Shown piece by piece: positions 17,891 through 27,666 of a stretch of 64,000 nt of DNA. The position numbers and the translations under genes are program-made. The notes under the pieces are model-generated. The model did not search any database and was not told the DNA's origin. It saw only the letters and a list, made by a program, of their open reading frames with translations. How positions within the stretch are numbered: position 1 is the first letter of the stretch; the number at the start of each line of letters is the position of its first letter. The DNA comes from Acinetobacter vivianii (GTDB lineage Bacteria > Pseudomonadota > Gammaproteobacteria > Pseudomonadales > Moraxellaceae): NCBI RefSeq assembly GCF_014635885.1, contig NZ_BMDR01000009.1:55100-119099 (forward strand). Reading direction: 5' to 3'.

Positions 17891-19306
17891 TTATACCTCT
17901 TCCGTTGCTGTATCAAGTTGATAAGTAATATCCTGCATTTTTAAAGCTTTGCGATTTAAACCATCCAGCATTAAACGTTGCCAATGACCATGCTGATTGA
18001 CATATAAACCTTCATGCGTCAGTTCACGCCCCGTAATCACAGGTCGGATTCCAAGATCTTGTGCATTTGGGGTCATGTCATAACACCAGTTATGATGACC
18101 GCGAGAGATATCACTCCAGCGTTCCAGACGCGCTTGGAAACCTTTTTGCTGTTCACGGAACTCCACCAAATCATCTGGCGTACCTAATCCAGAGACATTG
18201 AAAAAGTCTTCAAACTGGCGAATACGGTTACGACGCGCTTCGGTTAACTCCCCTTTTACAGCGAGACACTGGCTAATCACTTCTGTTTTATTCCATGCCA
18301 CTGGACGCACAATGCGCAGCTGTGAACTGATCTGATCCATAAAGAATAAACTTGGATAGAGATTCAAATTTCTTAGGCGATGCATGGCCCATTCCGCACG
18401 CTTGGCACCATATTTTTCCAGCAGATAAGGCATGACGGTGTCATAACCAGGACGGACCGCAGGATTTGGCATATCGCTGAATAAAACGCTGTGACCATTT
18501 TTAAAACTGAACCAGCCATCATCGGTTTGGTTATCACCTGCGCCTAATTTGCTGTAATCCAGAGTATCCATATCATCACCTTTGGCTGCATTGACTTGCT
18601 GACGGTGTTGCACGGTCGAGACATAGTTATAATGCACGGTACTGACGTGATAGCCATCCAGTCCATTTTCATTTTGCAGCTTCCAGTTTCCTGCAAAGGT
18701 ATAGGCCGACTTGCCTTGTAGAACTTCTAACTCGCCAGTCGGTGACTGCTCTACCATTAAATCCAGAAAGACTTTGGCATCTCCCAAGAAGTCTTCAAGG
18801 CTATCCGTTGCCTGTGTATCTAGACTCACAAAAACAAAACCACGATAACTGGCAATACGTCCTTGCTTGAGGCCACGACTGGACTTATCAAAATCTTCAC
18901 AATATTCAGCAGGCGCTTTGACTTTGACCAGACGACCATCTGATTTATAGCACCACGCATGGAACGGACAGGTAAAAGTGGATTGATTGCCTTTGGCAAC
19001 GCGCGTCAAGGTCGCACCACGATGCTCACAGGCATTGATCATGGCATGCAGTTGGCCTTGACCATCACGGCTAATGATTAACGGTTGGCGTCCAATCTGA
19101 ACCGTCAGGAAATCATGATTGTTAGGAATTTCACTTTCGTGGCAGGCATAAATCCAGACTTTTTCAAAAATGAATTCCATTTCCAAATCGAAAAGTTCAG
19201 CTTCAGTGAACATATCACGTGCGATACGAAATACCCCATCCTTAGGGCGAAAGTCGAGACAGCCTGTAATAAAATCCTGCCATTCGGCAATATTACGTGT
19301 CGTCAT
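17891..19306 (-). CDS. antA: Anthranilate 1,2-dioxygenase large (alpha) subunit
   Basis: A 471-residue oxygenase subunit that converts anthranilate to catechol with release of ammonia and CO2. Rieske ligands are C93-x-H95 (ACEHRG) and C113-x2-H116 (CPFHAW). The mononuclear iron site contains D217, H220 and H225 (LDGYHVSTVH). The sequence agrees closely, by my recollection, with Acinetobacter baylyi AntA, which separates it from BenA. The start at ATG 19306 has GGAGG eight bases upstream; an ATG at 19321 would bury that site. It is first in antABC. The product catechol would need catechol-branch enzymes encoded elsewhere. Expression is probably activated by the AraC-type protein encoded at 13838-14821. 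Confidence 0.94.
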   Translation of the reverse strand: MTTRNIAEWQDFITGCLDFRPKDGVFRIARDMFTEAELFDLEMEFIFEKVWIYACHESEIPNNHDFLTVQIGRQPLIISRDGQGQLHAMINACEHRGATLTRVAKGNQSTFTCPFHAWCYKSDGRLVKVKAPAEYCEDFDKSSRGLKQGRIASYRGFVFVSLDTQATDSLEDFLGDAKVFLDLMVEQSPTGELEVLQGKSAYTFAGNWKLQNENGLDGYHVSTVHYNYVSTVQHRQQVNAAKGDDMDTLDYSKLGAGDNQTDDGWFSFKNGHSVLFSDMPNPAVRPGYDTVMPYLLEKYGAKRAEWAMHRLRNLNLYPSLFFMDQISSQLRIVRPVAWNKTEVISQCLAVKGELTEARRNRIRQFEDFFNVSGLGTPDDLVEFREQQKGFQARLERWSDISRGHHNWCYDMTPNAQDLGIRPVITGRELTHEGLYVNQHGHWQRLMLDGLNRKALKMQDITYQLDTATEEV

Positions 19307-19510
19307 TTTTATGTCCTCCAATCAATAAAAACCTTTTCTTGATTGAAGCGTGATTTAGTTCTTGGCTCTATCCGCTTTTTCCAGATCTCTATCCAGTTTG
19401 TGAATAATTTTGGATCAGCTCGCCATGACATGTTTCACGGGAGGACAGCAGGATTGACTCGTATAAAAATAGAATTGAAAGGAATAAAAGATGGACTTGG
19501 AAATGAAAGC

Positions 19511-19533
19511 CGCCTCTCACACTTTGCATGAGA
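19511..19533 (+). other. Hairpin upstream of antA / downstream of the thioesterase gene
   Basis: CCTCTCA-CACTTTGCA-TGAGAGG forms a perfect 7-bp stem. The T-rich run lies on the plus-strand side, where no gene reads into it, so it may be part of the ant control region instead of a terminator. Confidence 0.35.
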
Positions 19534-19560
19534 GGTGCTCGATATTTTTATTTTAAGAAA

Positions 19561-20058
19561 TTAATAGGCATAAGACGCGATTGCAGTCGCAATGGGTTTG
19601 TCTTCATCATTCACCATGGTCATGCGCATGGTGCATCCTTTACGACCTAAACGTAAGGTTTCGGCACGCGCAATAAAATATTTACCACGCCCTGGCGCCA
19701 GATAATCGACACGCATATCTACCGTGGCTAAGCGTGATACTTTTTTGATAGTATCAGGCAAATCTTCTGGTGAGGCACGGCGATAAAGCTGCTCCATGGC
19801 CGCCACACCACCAATACTGTCTAGAATCGTGGCAGCCACACCACCATGTAAAATCTGAAATGCCAGATTCCCGACCAGTTCTGGCTGCATCTCCACATAG
19901 GCTTCAATTTGATCATCGACTACTCGCATGACCATGCCACTGTATTTAAAAAATGGACAGGCATTAAATGCTTTACATAACTGTTTCAAGACCACTTGGT
20001 GATCTGCCTTTGCACCTAACTGAATATTGCCAGTCCAGTTTTTCTTTACATCATTCAT
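19561..20058 (-). CDS. Hotdog-fold thioesterase family protein
   Basis: A 165-residue protein with the PaaI/YigI-like hotdog signature: LAFQILHGGVAATILDSIGGVAA near residues 85-107 supplies the central helix with HGG, and RVDYLAPGRG near 136-145 a conserved strand. These enzymes hydrolyse acyl-CoA or aryl-CoA thioesters. It is transcribed alone, 254 bp upstream of antA on the same strand and divergent from hemB. No pathway can be assigned; a link with aromatic catabolism is only positional. Confidence 0.8.
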   Translation of the reverse strand: MNDVKKNWTGNIQLGAKADHQVVLKQLCKAFNACPFFKYSGMVMRVVDDQIEAYVEMQPELVGNLAFQILHGGVAATILDSIGGVAAMEQLYRRASPEDLPDTIKKVSRLATVDMRVDYLAPGRGKYFIARAETLRLGRKGCTMRMTMVNDEDKPIATAIASYAY

Positions 20059-20182
20059 ACGCGGCCTACACTCAATGGAAAGAATAACTTTCCATTATTT
20101 TGCACAAATCTAAAAATATGGGGCTACAATAGCGGGGTTCGTAATTGAGCGAAGTCGCCAAGCTCTCCCTCGCGTGACTTAA

Positions 20183-21241
<1,059 letters not shown>

Positions 21242-21547
21242 TTTCTTTTAATCTAGAATGTTCTTAAATTTGATACGCGGAAACGTCATCTGCAACCTGC
21301 GCAGTACTAAAAAGATATAAGATATTGGTCTTATAGCTGAATATATAAAGCTGAAACAATTGAACAGGTTTTGCAGATGACAATGCCTTTGCTTACTTTG
21401 GGCAAAACCAAAGTAAGTCCAGCTGAAGGCTAAGCCTAAAATAGATTGAGAACTCGGCAAGACTCTGCCGTGTATTTATTCTTATTAATTTAGATCAAAT
21501 TTGGGTGCTCAACAAAATTAAGCAAATAAAACTGGTTTAACTTTATC
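21242..21547. other. Structured intergenic region between hemB and thiO-like gene
   Basis: 306 bp with several nested inverted repeats and no credible gene. GTCATCTGCAA (21285-21295) pairs with TTGCAGATGAC (21371-21381). ATAAGA/TCTTAT (21317-21334) lies inside it. CTTACTTTGG/CCAAAGTAAG (21392-21417) and CGGCA/TGCCG (21455-21470, followed by TGTATTTATT) come after. A dispersed repeat or a small structured RNA are both possible; the last hairpin could end hemB transcription. Confidence 0.5.
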
Positions 21548-22669
21548 ATGCATATTGCCATCATTGGTGCGGGTATTAGCGGCTTAATGTCAGCATTGGA
21601 ACTAGCTGAACAAGGCTGCTCTGTCGATATTTTTGACCAACAACAAGCAGGTCAAGCTGCCTCATGGGCAGGTGGCGGTATTCTCTCCCCAATGTATCCA
21701 TGGCGTTATGCACCCGAAGTCAATCAACTGGCGCAATACGGAAAATCGCTCTATCAGACATGGAATGAGAAGCTCCTCCCCATCACTGGCATTGATTTTC
21801 AGATCCACGATACAGGCATGCTGATCTTTGATCAGGAAGATTTCGAAGTTGGCTTGAATTATGCCACCCAATATCAGGAACCAATGCAGCAATGTGAGTT
21901 GCTCAATCGCTCCAAACTTGAACAGATTAATCCTTATATTTCCCAACAATTCCAACAAGCAATCTATTTCCCACACCTGTCCAATGTTCGGAATCCACGC
22001 CTGTTACAATCGTTAATTTGCTATTTAAAACAACATCCCGCTGTTCGTTTCTTTGAGCATTGCCCTGTTGAAAAGTTAATTATTCAGAATAAGAAAGTGC
22101 TCGGAATTGAAATCGAAGATGGGCAAAAATTTACTGCGGATCATGTAGTCATCACTTCTGGTGCATGGAGTCAGCAATGGGCCGAGCAACTACAACGCCA
22201 TATTCCTGTGCAGCCCGTACAAGGGCAAATGCTATTATTTAAAACCCCTGAAAACTGGTTACCGACCATGTGTATGAATCGGGTGATGTACCTGATTCCA
22301 CGCCAAGATGGTCACATTGTTTGTGGTTCTAGTATGGCCGAAACTGGCTTTAGTACAGCAGTTGATGAGCAAACCCAGCAAGATATTTTAACGGCATGTC
22401 TGGAAATGGTGCCTGAGCTACAACACTTCCCGATTGTGAAACGTTGGGCAGGCCTACGCCCAAGTTCTCCACAAGGCATTCCTTATATTGGTGCCATGCC
22501 TGAACTGGAAAATCTTTGGGCCAATTTTGGACATTTCCGTAATGGCTTATGTATGGGTTCTGGCTCGGCCCGACTGTTGCGCCAACTTATGTTAGGACAA
22601 GAGACGATTGTCGATCCTCAAGCGTATTCACCGCTGCGCCTAAAGCAACAGAATTTAATGTCTTGCTAG
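21548..22669 (+). CDS. thiO: FAD-dependent glycine oxidase-like protein (ThiO family)
   Basis: A 373-residue DAO-family flavoenzyme. The FAD motif IAIIGAGISGLMSALELAE occupies residues 3-21. The FDQQQAGQAASWAGGGILSP segment and the C-terminal GHFRNGLCMGSGSARLL flavin-contact region match ThiO. ThiO oxidises glycine to iminoglycine, supplying the C-N unit of the thiazole in thiamine synthesis. No other thi gene is near, so the gene symbol is by similarity and another secondary-amine substrate remains possible. It overlaps the convergent epimerase gene by 15 bp. Confidence 0.8.
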   Translation: MHIAIIGAGISGLMSALELAEQGCSVDIFDQQQAGQAASWAGGGILSPMYPWRYAPEVNQLAQYGKSLYQTWNEKLLPITGIDFQIHDTGMLIFDQEDFEVGLNYATQYQEPMQQCELLNRSKLEQINPYISQQFQQAIYFPHLSNVRNPRLLQSLICYLKQHPAVRFFEHCPVEKLIIQNKKVLGIEIEDGQKFTADHVVITSGAWSQQWAEQLQRHIPVQPVQGQMLLFKTPENWLPTMCMNRVMYLIPRQDGHIVCGSSMAETGFSTAVDEQTQQDILTACLEMVPELQHFPIVKRWAGLRPSSPQGIPYIGAMPELENLWANFGHFRNGLCMGSGSARLLRQLMLGQETIVDPQAYSPLRLKQQNLMSC

Positions 22670-23560
22670 AATTTCGGTCAAAGCTCCATTCAAATCTGGA
22701 TATTGAAATTGGAAACCCTGTTCGAGCAAAGCCTGAGGAATCACATATTGACCATTTAAAATCAATTGCGATTGTTCGCCCAATATCAATTCGAAGATAC
22801 ATTTTGGAGCCGTCATAAAAGGTTTGCGCTTTAAAATATGAGAGGCTATTTGAGCAAATCGTTGTTGATTGATTTGATCAGGCGCAACAAGGTTATATAC
22901 CTGTTGAGGATGAGTAGATTGCAACAAGAAAAGGATGGCATTCAATACATCTTGAATATGAATCCACACTACCGGTTGCTGTCCTGAACCAATTTTTGCC
23001 ACAGTATTCAAGCGAATTGGTAACAGCATCTGCGGCAAAATCCCACCCTGTCCAAAAACCACAGCTAAACGAATAATCTTGGTATTTTGTTGGCTAAACT
23101 TTAAAGCCGTTTGCTCCCACACTTGGCAAAGCTCAGACATAAAAATGGATTGCGGCGCTGTATTTTCATCACAAATCAGCTGCCATTGCTGTTGAGGATC
23201 AATACCGTAATAGCCAATCGCAGAACCTGAGATAATACACTTCGGAAAAATTTTCTTACGTTGCAGCCATTGATACAGTTGCTCGGTTACCGCAACACGG
23301 CTGTGTATTAATTGCTGCTTACGCTTTTCAGTCCAGCGTTTTGCACCAATATTTTCACCAGCCAGATTAATCACATAATCAATCTGTTGTGTTTCAATTT
23401 GATCCAGATCATTCACCCACCGCAACGCAGAATGCTGAGCAACCCGATTTGGCTGTCGGGTTAATGCAATGATCTGATAGTTTCGCTCTAACAGGAAGGG
23501 CAACAAATGCGAACCAATAAAACCACTTGCGCCTGTGATTAAAACCGTCTGCTTTTGCAT
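22655..23560 (-). CDS. TIGR01777 family NAD(P)-dependent epimerase-like protein (YfcH type)
   Basis: About 301 residues of an extended SDR protein. The Rossmann motif TGASGFIGSHLLPFLLER lies near the start, and the VINLAGENIGAKRWTEKRK and ISGSAIGYYG segments are hallmarks of the SulA/YfcH group. I start at ATG 23560 (AGGG upstream, TGASGF motif at the usual distance); an ATG 18 bp further up is less typical. The cellular role of the family is undefined. It converges on thiO with a 15-bp overlap of 3' ends. Confidence 0.85.
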   Translation of the reverse strand: MQKQTVLITGASGFIGSHLLPFLLERNYQIIALTRQPNRVAQHSALRWVNDLDQIETQQIDYVINLAGENIGAKRWTEKRKQQLIHSRVAVTEQLYQWLQRKKIFPKCIISGSAIGYYGIDPQQQWQLICDENTAPQSIFMSELCQVWEQTALKFSQQNTKIIRLAVVFGQGGILPQMLLPIRLNTVAKIGSGQQPVVWIHIQDVLNAILFLLQSTHPQQVYNLVAPDQINQQRFAQIASHILKRKPFMTAPKCIFELILGEQSQLILNGQYVIPQALLEQGFQFQYPDLNGALTEILARH

Positions 23561-23645
23561 CTTACCCTCATCCCGCATGATTTTGATTCGTTCTATATTT
23601 AAGTCTTAGCAGAATAAAACTGAATAACAAGTAAACTTTCTTTAA

Positions 23646-24092
23646 TTAGTGAAACATCTTATTGGCCATTCTTTGTGCTTGCGGCCCATAGAACCAGTAC
23701 GTAATTAAAAATAACGGCAAGGCAATCACCAACCACATGGCTAAAACGGCAAGTAAAAATTGTGGCTGTTTTAAATAGAGTAAGAAATTCTGCCAGATTT
23801 CAGGATCTTTACGCGCAAAAATATACAGCCCCAGTAATAAACCACATGCGTTGTAGCCCCAGAAGATCAGACTAAAACCGATACTTAAGCGTTTCTTCTC
23901 TTGCTGCGTCGGCGCACGGCGTTGTTGCTTGAGAAATTTAAACAAAACAAAAATGATGGCAATGAGATAAGGAATTGCGGTGAGCACACCGCCCAGACTA
24001 TTTGGTAAAATCGCAGCCAACACGCCTGCGATTAAAGTCGAGGCCAAACAAATAATAAAAAACCAGAGATAATACAAACGCAATGAAATCAT
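23646..24092 (-). CDS. Small integral membrane protein (ABZJ_00895-like, Acinetobacter family)
   Basis: A 148-residue protein with four hydrophobic helices (about 8-28, 34-50, 71-90, 109-132) and a positive loop QQRRAPTQQEKKR after the second helix. It resembles the ABZJ_00895-type membrane proteins that I associate with Acinetobacter. No function is known. Monocistronic, on the minus strand, with a structured leader or antisense RNA region upstream (24199-24358). Confidence 0.6.
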   Translation of the reverse strand: MISLRLYYLWFFIICLASTLIAGVLAAILPNSLGGVLTAIPYLIAIIFVLFKFLKQQRRAPTQQEKKRLSIGFSLIFWGYNACGLLLGLYIFARKDPEIWQNFLLYLKQPQFLLAVLAMWLVIALPLFLITYWFYGPQAQRMANKMFH

Positions 24093-24198
24093 AAAGATAA
24101 ACCTAATTAGACTGGCTTTAAGAAATAATTATAAATTTTTTTCACTTTTTTTTCATTTTTATGTCAACCAATCCTCAACCAGCAGCGTTATATAGGGT

Positions 24199-24358
24199 AC
24201 AAGGTCGCAGCAACCGATTGGACATTGCACGGCATCCGCAATGTTTTCGGTGACCTTTCATTATGACTCTCCATCTTTAACAATGGTTGTGTTAGCAGCC
24301 AGAACCATTGAAAAAGATTTTGACCGACGATTTATCATCACTCGAATCGTCGGTTTTT
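24199..24358 (+). ncRNA. Candidate small RNA with three stem-loops and terminator
   Basis: Three consecutive hairpins lie in the 286-bp gap between two minus-strand genes. Hairpin 1 (24203-24255) has GGTC/GACC, ACCGA/TCGGT and ACATTGC/GCAATGT arms. Hairpin 2 (24281-24310) pairs CAATGGTT with AACCATTG. Hairpin 3 (24324-24353) pairs CCGACGATT with AATCGTCGG and is followed by TTTTT, a canonical terminator on the plus strand. TTATAT at 24188-24193 is a possible -10 box; the -35 is poor. No coding frame explains the pairing. A leader of the minus-strand gene at 24092 is the alternative reading. Confidence 0.5.
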
Positions 24359-24378
24359 ATTTGCCTAAAATTTGTGTT

Positions 24379-24831
24379 TTAAAGCGTATCTGCAACATAC
24401 ATTTTGATCGGCTCACCTTCATCATCTTGAACCGTGGTTAAAAATGTCCAGCCACACTTTTCATAGAAATCATTTAGCTCTGTCACCAGATACAACTTTT
24501 CAAATCCCGCCCTTTTCATATCTGTTCGAGCGAAATCTAACAACTTTTTGGCAATATTTTGCTTGCGATAAGCCTCTTCAACAAATAAAGCACATAAGTT
24601 TGGCGCAAGGTCTTTGCGGTTATGGAAATCGTTTTCGATTATCCCTGCTCCTGCAATAATTTGCTGCTCGTCATTTAGAATCACATACCATTGCGGAACA
24701 CCATCCTGCTGTTCAATCGACATCTGAATGCTGTCACGGTACGCTTCAACAGGAATACCCCATTGATTGGCAAACCAATTTGCCGCTTGATCTAACCATT
24801 CAGGATGATCAGCTAACTTCATTATATTCAT
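24379..24831 (-). CDS. GNAT family N-acetyltransferase
   Basis: About 150 residues with the GNAT core. The acetyl-CoA pyrophosphate-binding segment ALFVEEAYRKQNIAKKLLDFA lies near 85-105, preceded by the strand IIAGAGIIENDF, and FYEKCGWTF is the conserved C-terminal beta-bulge region. The first ATG is 24831; a TTG lies just before and another ATG 9 bp inside, and none has a clear ribosome site. Acceptor unknown. The hairpin at 24324-24353 lies 26 bp past the stop and could also end this gene, though its U-run favours the other strand. Confidence 0.8.
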   Translation of the reverse strand: MNIMKLADHPEWLDQAANWFANQWGIPVEAYRDSIQMSIEQQDGVPQWYVILNDEQQIIAGAGIIENDFHNRKDLAPNLCALFVEEAYRKQNIAKKLLDFARTDMKRAGFEKLYLVTELNDFYEKCGWTFLTTVQDDEGEPIKMYVADTL

Positions 24832-24992
24832 CAATGTTTAATCAATCTCCGCTATTCGAGTTAAATTCATAAAATTTACTTGAGTGCTCAATCCAGATCG
24901 GACAAGTTTACTCATTTACATAAAGCTTCAGCACGCTCATGCCAGTTCTATTTAGAATAAGTTAAGCACAATAAAGATAAAGGAATCGAATC

Positions 24993-25370
24993 ATGAACGC
25001 AGTCACTTATTTTGAAATTCAGTCATCCAATCCACAACGTGACGTCCATTTTTACCAGTCTGCATTTGGCTGGAATTTCGAAAAAGTGGAAGGTCTCCCG
25101 ATTGAATATTATCGCATTGAAACAGTGGGAATTCACGGCGGCTTACTACAACGCCCAGTGGCGATTCCACCAACAGGATGCGGAACCAATGCATTTACCT
25201 GTACCATTGAAGTTGAAAATTTTGATGAAACGGCGGCTAAAATTCTCAGTCTAGGTGGCATTGTAGCGATGGATAAATTCGCGATCCCAAATCGCTGCTG
25301 GCAAGGCTATTTTCTTGATCCTGACCATAATACCTTTGGTATTTGCGAGATAGATGAAAATGCCCAGTAG
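24993..25370 (+). CDS. VOC family (glyoxalase/bleomycin-resistance fold) protein
   Basis: A 125-residue single-unit VOC protein. The opening YFEIQSSNPQRDVHFYQSAFGWNFEKV and the closing FLDPDHNTFGICEID are typical of the small YdeM/CalU19-like VOC group. E or H metal ligands are not certain, so an enzymatic or binding role is open. AAGGAATCGAATC precedes ATG 24993. Monocistronic. Confidence 0.8.
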   Translation: MNAVTYFEIQSSNPQRDVHFYQSAFGWNFEKVEGLPIEYYRIETVGIHGGLLQRPVAIPPTGCGTNAFTCTIEVENFDETAAKILSLGGIVAMDKFAIPNRCWQGYFLDPDHNTFGICEIDENAQ

Positions 25371-25461
25371 CGGGTTTTAGGTATTTAAAGAAAGCTTCTC
25401 AGTATTCCAAATAACTGAATAAAAATATTTGCTGAAAATGACCCCATATTTCTTTTGTCAG

Positions 25462-26244
25462 TTATTGCCCTTTAAACTGTGGTGGACGTTTTTCTAACAT
25501 GGCACGAACGCCCTCTTGTGCATCTTGCGATTCAAACAGCGGCATCAAATAACTGTTCATTTTCTCAAATGCTGCTGTCTGTCCTTGCGTTACCGCATCG
25601 GTTGCAGAGGCCAATAAAGCCCGTACTGCAAGCGGTGCTGAAATACAGATGTCTTTGGCAATTTCGATAGCACGCTGCAACTGTTGCCCATTTTCTACAA
25701 TTTCGGAAATCAGGTTTAATTGATCTGCCGTTTTAGCATCAAAAGTTTTGCCTGTTAATAAATATGGCATGGCTTTTTGCCATCCCGCAGCTTGCACAAA
25801 ACGTACCGTTGCCCCGCCAAATGGCATGATGCCACGTAATACTTCAAGCTGACCAAACACTGTATTTTCACTGGCAATCACCACATCAGCATTCAGCATT
25901 AATTCGACTCCAGCGGTATAACAAATTCCCTGCACCGCCACCACAACAGGTTTGCTTCGATGTCGGCCTGCTGTTCCCCACGGGTTAATTTGTTCTTCAG
26001 CAAAGTTAAAAATGCCTTCGGATATTTTCGGTTGTAGCTCAACCAGATCCAAGCCCGCTGTAAAATGGTCACCATGTGCAAAAATCACAGCACAACGGAG
26101 TTCTGGATCATTTTCATATTCCGTCAATGCCAGCGACAAATCCTGAATCATATGGCTATCAAAGGCATTCCGTTTATCGGCGCGGTCTAGGCCAATCAAC
26201 ATGATCTGATCCCTAATTTCGCGGCTTACTTTACCTAAGCTCAT
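25462..26244 (-). CDS. Enoyl-CoA hydratase/isomerase (crotonase) family protein
   Basis: A 260-residue crotonase-fold protein. The CoA pocket segment RADKRNAFDSHM lies near 19-30, an oxyanion-hole region HGDHFTAGLDL near 55-65 and the second GICYTAGVELMLNADV near 105-120. The usual catalytic glutamate positions are not both obvious, so hydratase, isomerase or hydrolase activity cannot be separated. Monocistronic; divergent from sbcDC. Confidence 0.85.
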   Translation of the reverse strand: MSLGKVSREIRDQIMLIGLDRADKRNAFDSHMIQDLSLALTEYENDPELRCAVIFAHGDHFTAGLDLVELQPKISEGIFNFAEEQINPWGTAGRHRSKPVVVAVQGICYTAGVELMLNADVVIASENTVFGQLEVLRGIMPFGGATVRFVQAAGWQKAMPYLLTGKTFDAKTADQLNLISEIVENGQQLQRAIEIAKDICISAPLAVRALLASATDAVTQGQTAAFEKMNSYLMPLFESQDAQEGVRAMLEKRPPQFKGQ

Positions 26245-26406
26245 TGATATGTCCTCATTTTTAAATCATGACTTTATCTTCAAACTAGAGGAACGTTTAA
26301 AAATGATCAAGCGGTATCATGTACTGCTTTTCTGCTGAGTAAGATTCTCCTTTCCGCTTAAATACGTGCTACCTTATTCTGGTTCAATTCATTTTTAGAT
26401 TCATTT

Positions 26407-27657
26407 ATGACTGTGCGTTTTTTTCATACTTCTGACTGGCATTTGGGGCAATTCTTTTATAATCATTCCCGCCATTATGAACATGAACAATTTCTGGCAT
26501 GGTTACTTGAGCAAATCAAGCAAAAACAACCGCATGCCTTGCTGATTGCGGGTGATATTTTTGATGTCATCAATCCGAGCTCGCAGGCACAAAAACAGCT
26601 CTACCAGTTCCTTGCCGATGCGCATGAATTTGCACCGCATATGCAAACCCTCATGATCGCAGGCAATCACGATTCGGGCTATCGAATTGAACAGGTTGAG
26701 CCATTATTGGCGAAATATAATGCCAAAACGGTTGGTGTAATTCGCTGGAATGAAGATAAAACACTAGATCTGGAACGCTTAATTTTGCCGATTTATGATG
26801 AGCAAAAACAGATTGTCGCGTGGTGTATTGCCCTACCTTTCTTGCGTTCAGCCGAAATCACAGGCTTTAATGAACACACCACCAATAGCCAAAATGCGAT
26901 TGCTTATCTACACCAACAATTAATCGAAGAAGCCAAGCGTCGCAAATCTGATGATCAGGCCTTGATTCTGATGTCACATGCACATATGCAAGGTGGAGAA
27001 ACTTCGGACTCAGAACGACCGATTATTATTGGCAATGAAGAAGCACTTTCCACCAGCCTGTTTGATGACAGTATTGATTATGTGGCACTTGGACATCTGC
27101 ATAAACCGCAAAAGGTACAGCATCCCCATATTCGTTATAGTGGCTCTCCGATTCCACTGTCATTTAGTGAAATCAACTATAAGCACCAAGTGGTCGAAGT
27201 CACCGTTGATTCAACCCAACCAGAAAATAAGCTGGATTTTGAAGCATTGGCAATTCCGCGAAGTATTCAACTGCATAAAATTAAAGATGAACTCACAGCA
27301 GTCATGCAGCAGCTTAAAAATCTACCCAGTGGCCCCATCGAAAATATTGACCATCGTGAATATGTCGATATTGAATATCATACGGCGATTCCCCCACAGC
27401 CAAATTTACGCCAACAATTCGAAGATGCCTTGCCGAAGGATCGCTACCGTCTGGTGCGTATTTCCAGACAATATTTATTGAATGAAAGTAATGCTGAAAA
27501 CAAGCAAAGCATTAGCCTAGAGCCACCCACACCAGAAAAATTATTCCAGCAGATCTGGGAGAAAAAGGGCTATCACGCCGATGATGAAGTCACCAAAGAT
27601 TTCTTAAGTCTGGTGAATGAAGCACAGAAAAAACTTGAAGATGATCAAAGTTCTTAA
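26407..27657 (+). CDS. sbcD: DNA repair exonuclease SbcCD, nuclease subunit
   Basis: A 416-residue Mre11-type phosphoesterase. The metal-site motifs are DWHLG (residues 10-14), AGDIFD (47-52), AGNHDS (about 88-93), SHAH (about 190-193) and GHLHKPQ (about 229-235). With SbcC it forms the ATP-dependent nuclease that opens hairpins and trims protein-blocked DNA ends. sbcC follows after 9 bp, so they are one operon. The protein is full length. Confidence 0.96.
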   Translation: MTVRFFHTSDWHLGQFFYNHSRHYEHEQFLAWLLEQIKQKQPHALLIAGDIFDVINPSSQAQKQLYQFLADAHEFAPHMQTLMIAGNHDSGYRIEQVEPLLAKYNAKTVGVIRWNEDKTLDLERLILPIYDEQKQIVAWCIALPFLRSAEITGFNEHTTNSQNAIAYLHQQLIEEAKRRKSDDQALILMSHAHMQGGETSDSERPIIIGNEEALSTSLFDDSIDYVALGHLHKPQKVQHPHIRYSGSPIPLSFSEINYKHQVVEVTVDSTQPENKLDFEALAIPRSIQLHKIKDELTAVMQQLKNLPSGPIENIDHREYVDIEYHTAIPPQPNLRQQFEDALPKDRYRLVRISRQYLLNESNAENKQSISLEPPTPEKLFQQIWEKKGYHADDEVTKDFLSLVNEAQKKLEDDQSS

Positions 27658-27666
27658 GGATTTGCC

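Noticed and set aside
17891..19306. benA (benzoate dioxygenase) as identity
   Set aside because: The sequence agrees with Acinetobacter AntA as I recall it, and no benD or catechol genes follow.
19343..19531. 62-codon plus-strand frame upstream of antA
   Set aside because: It covers the ant promoter region, has no ribosome site and ends in a hairpin; regulatory DNA is more likely.
24199..24358. 6S RNA, 4.5S RNA or RNase P RNA as identity for the structured region
   Set aside because: Size and pairing (three successive short hairpins) do not fit the long rod of 6S, the single hairpin of 4.5S, or the larger RNase P RNA.
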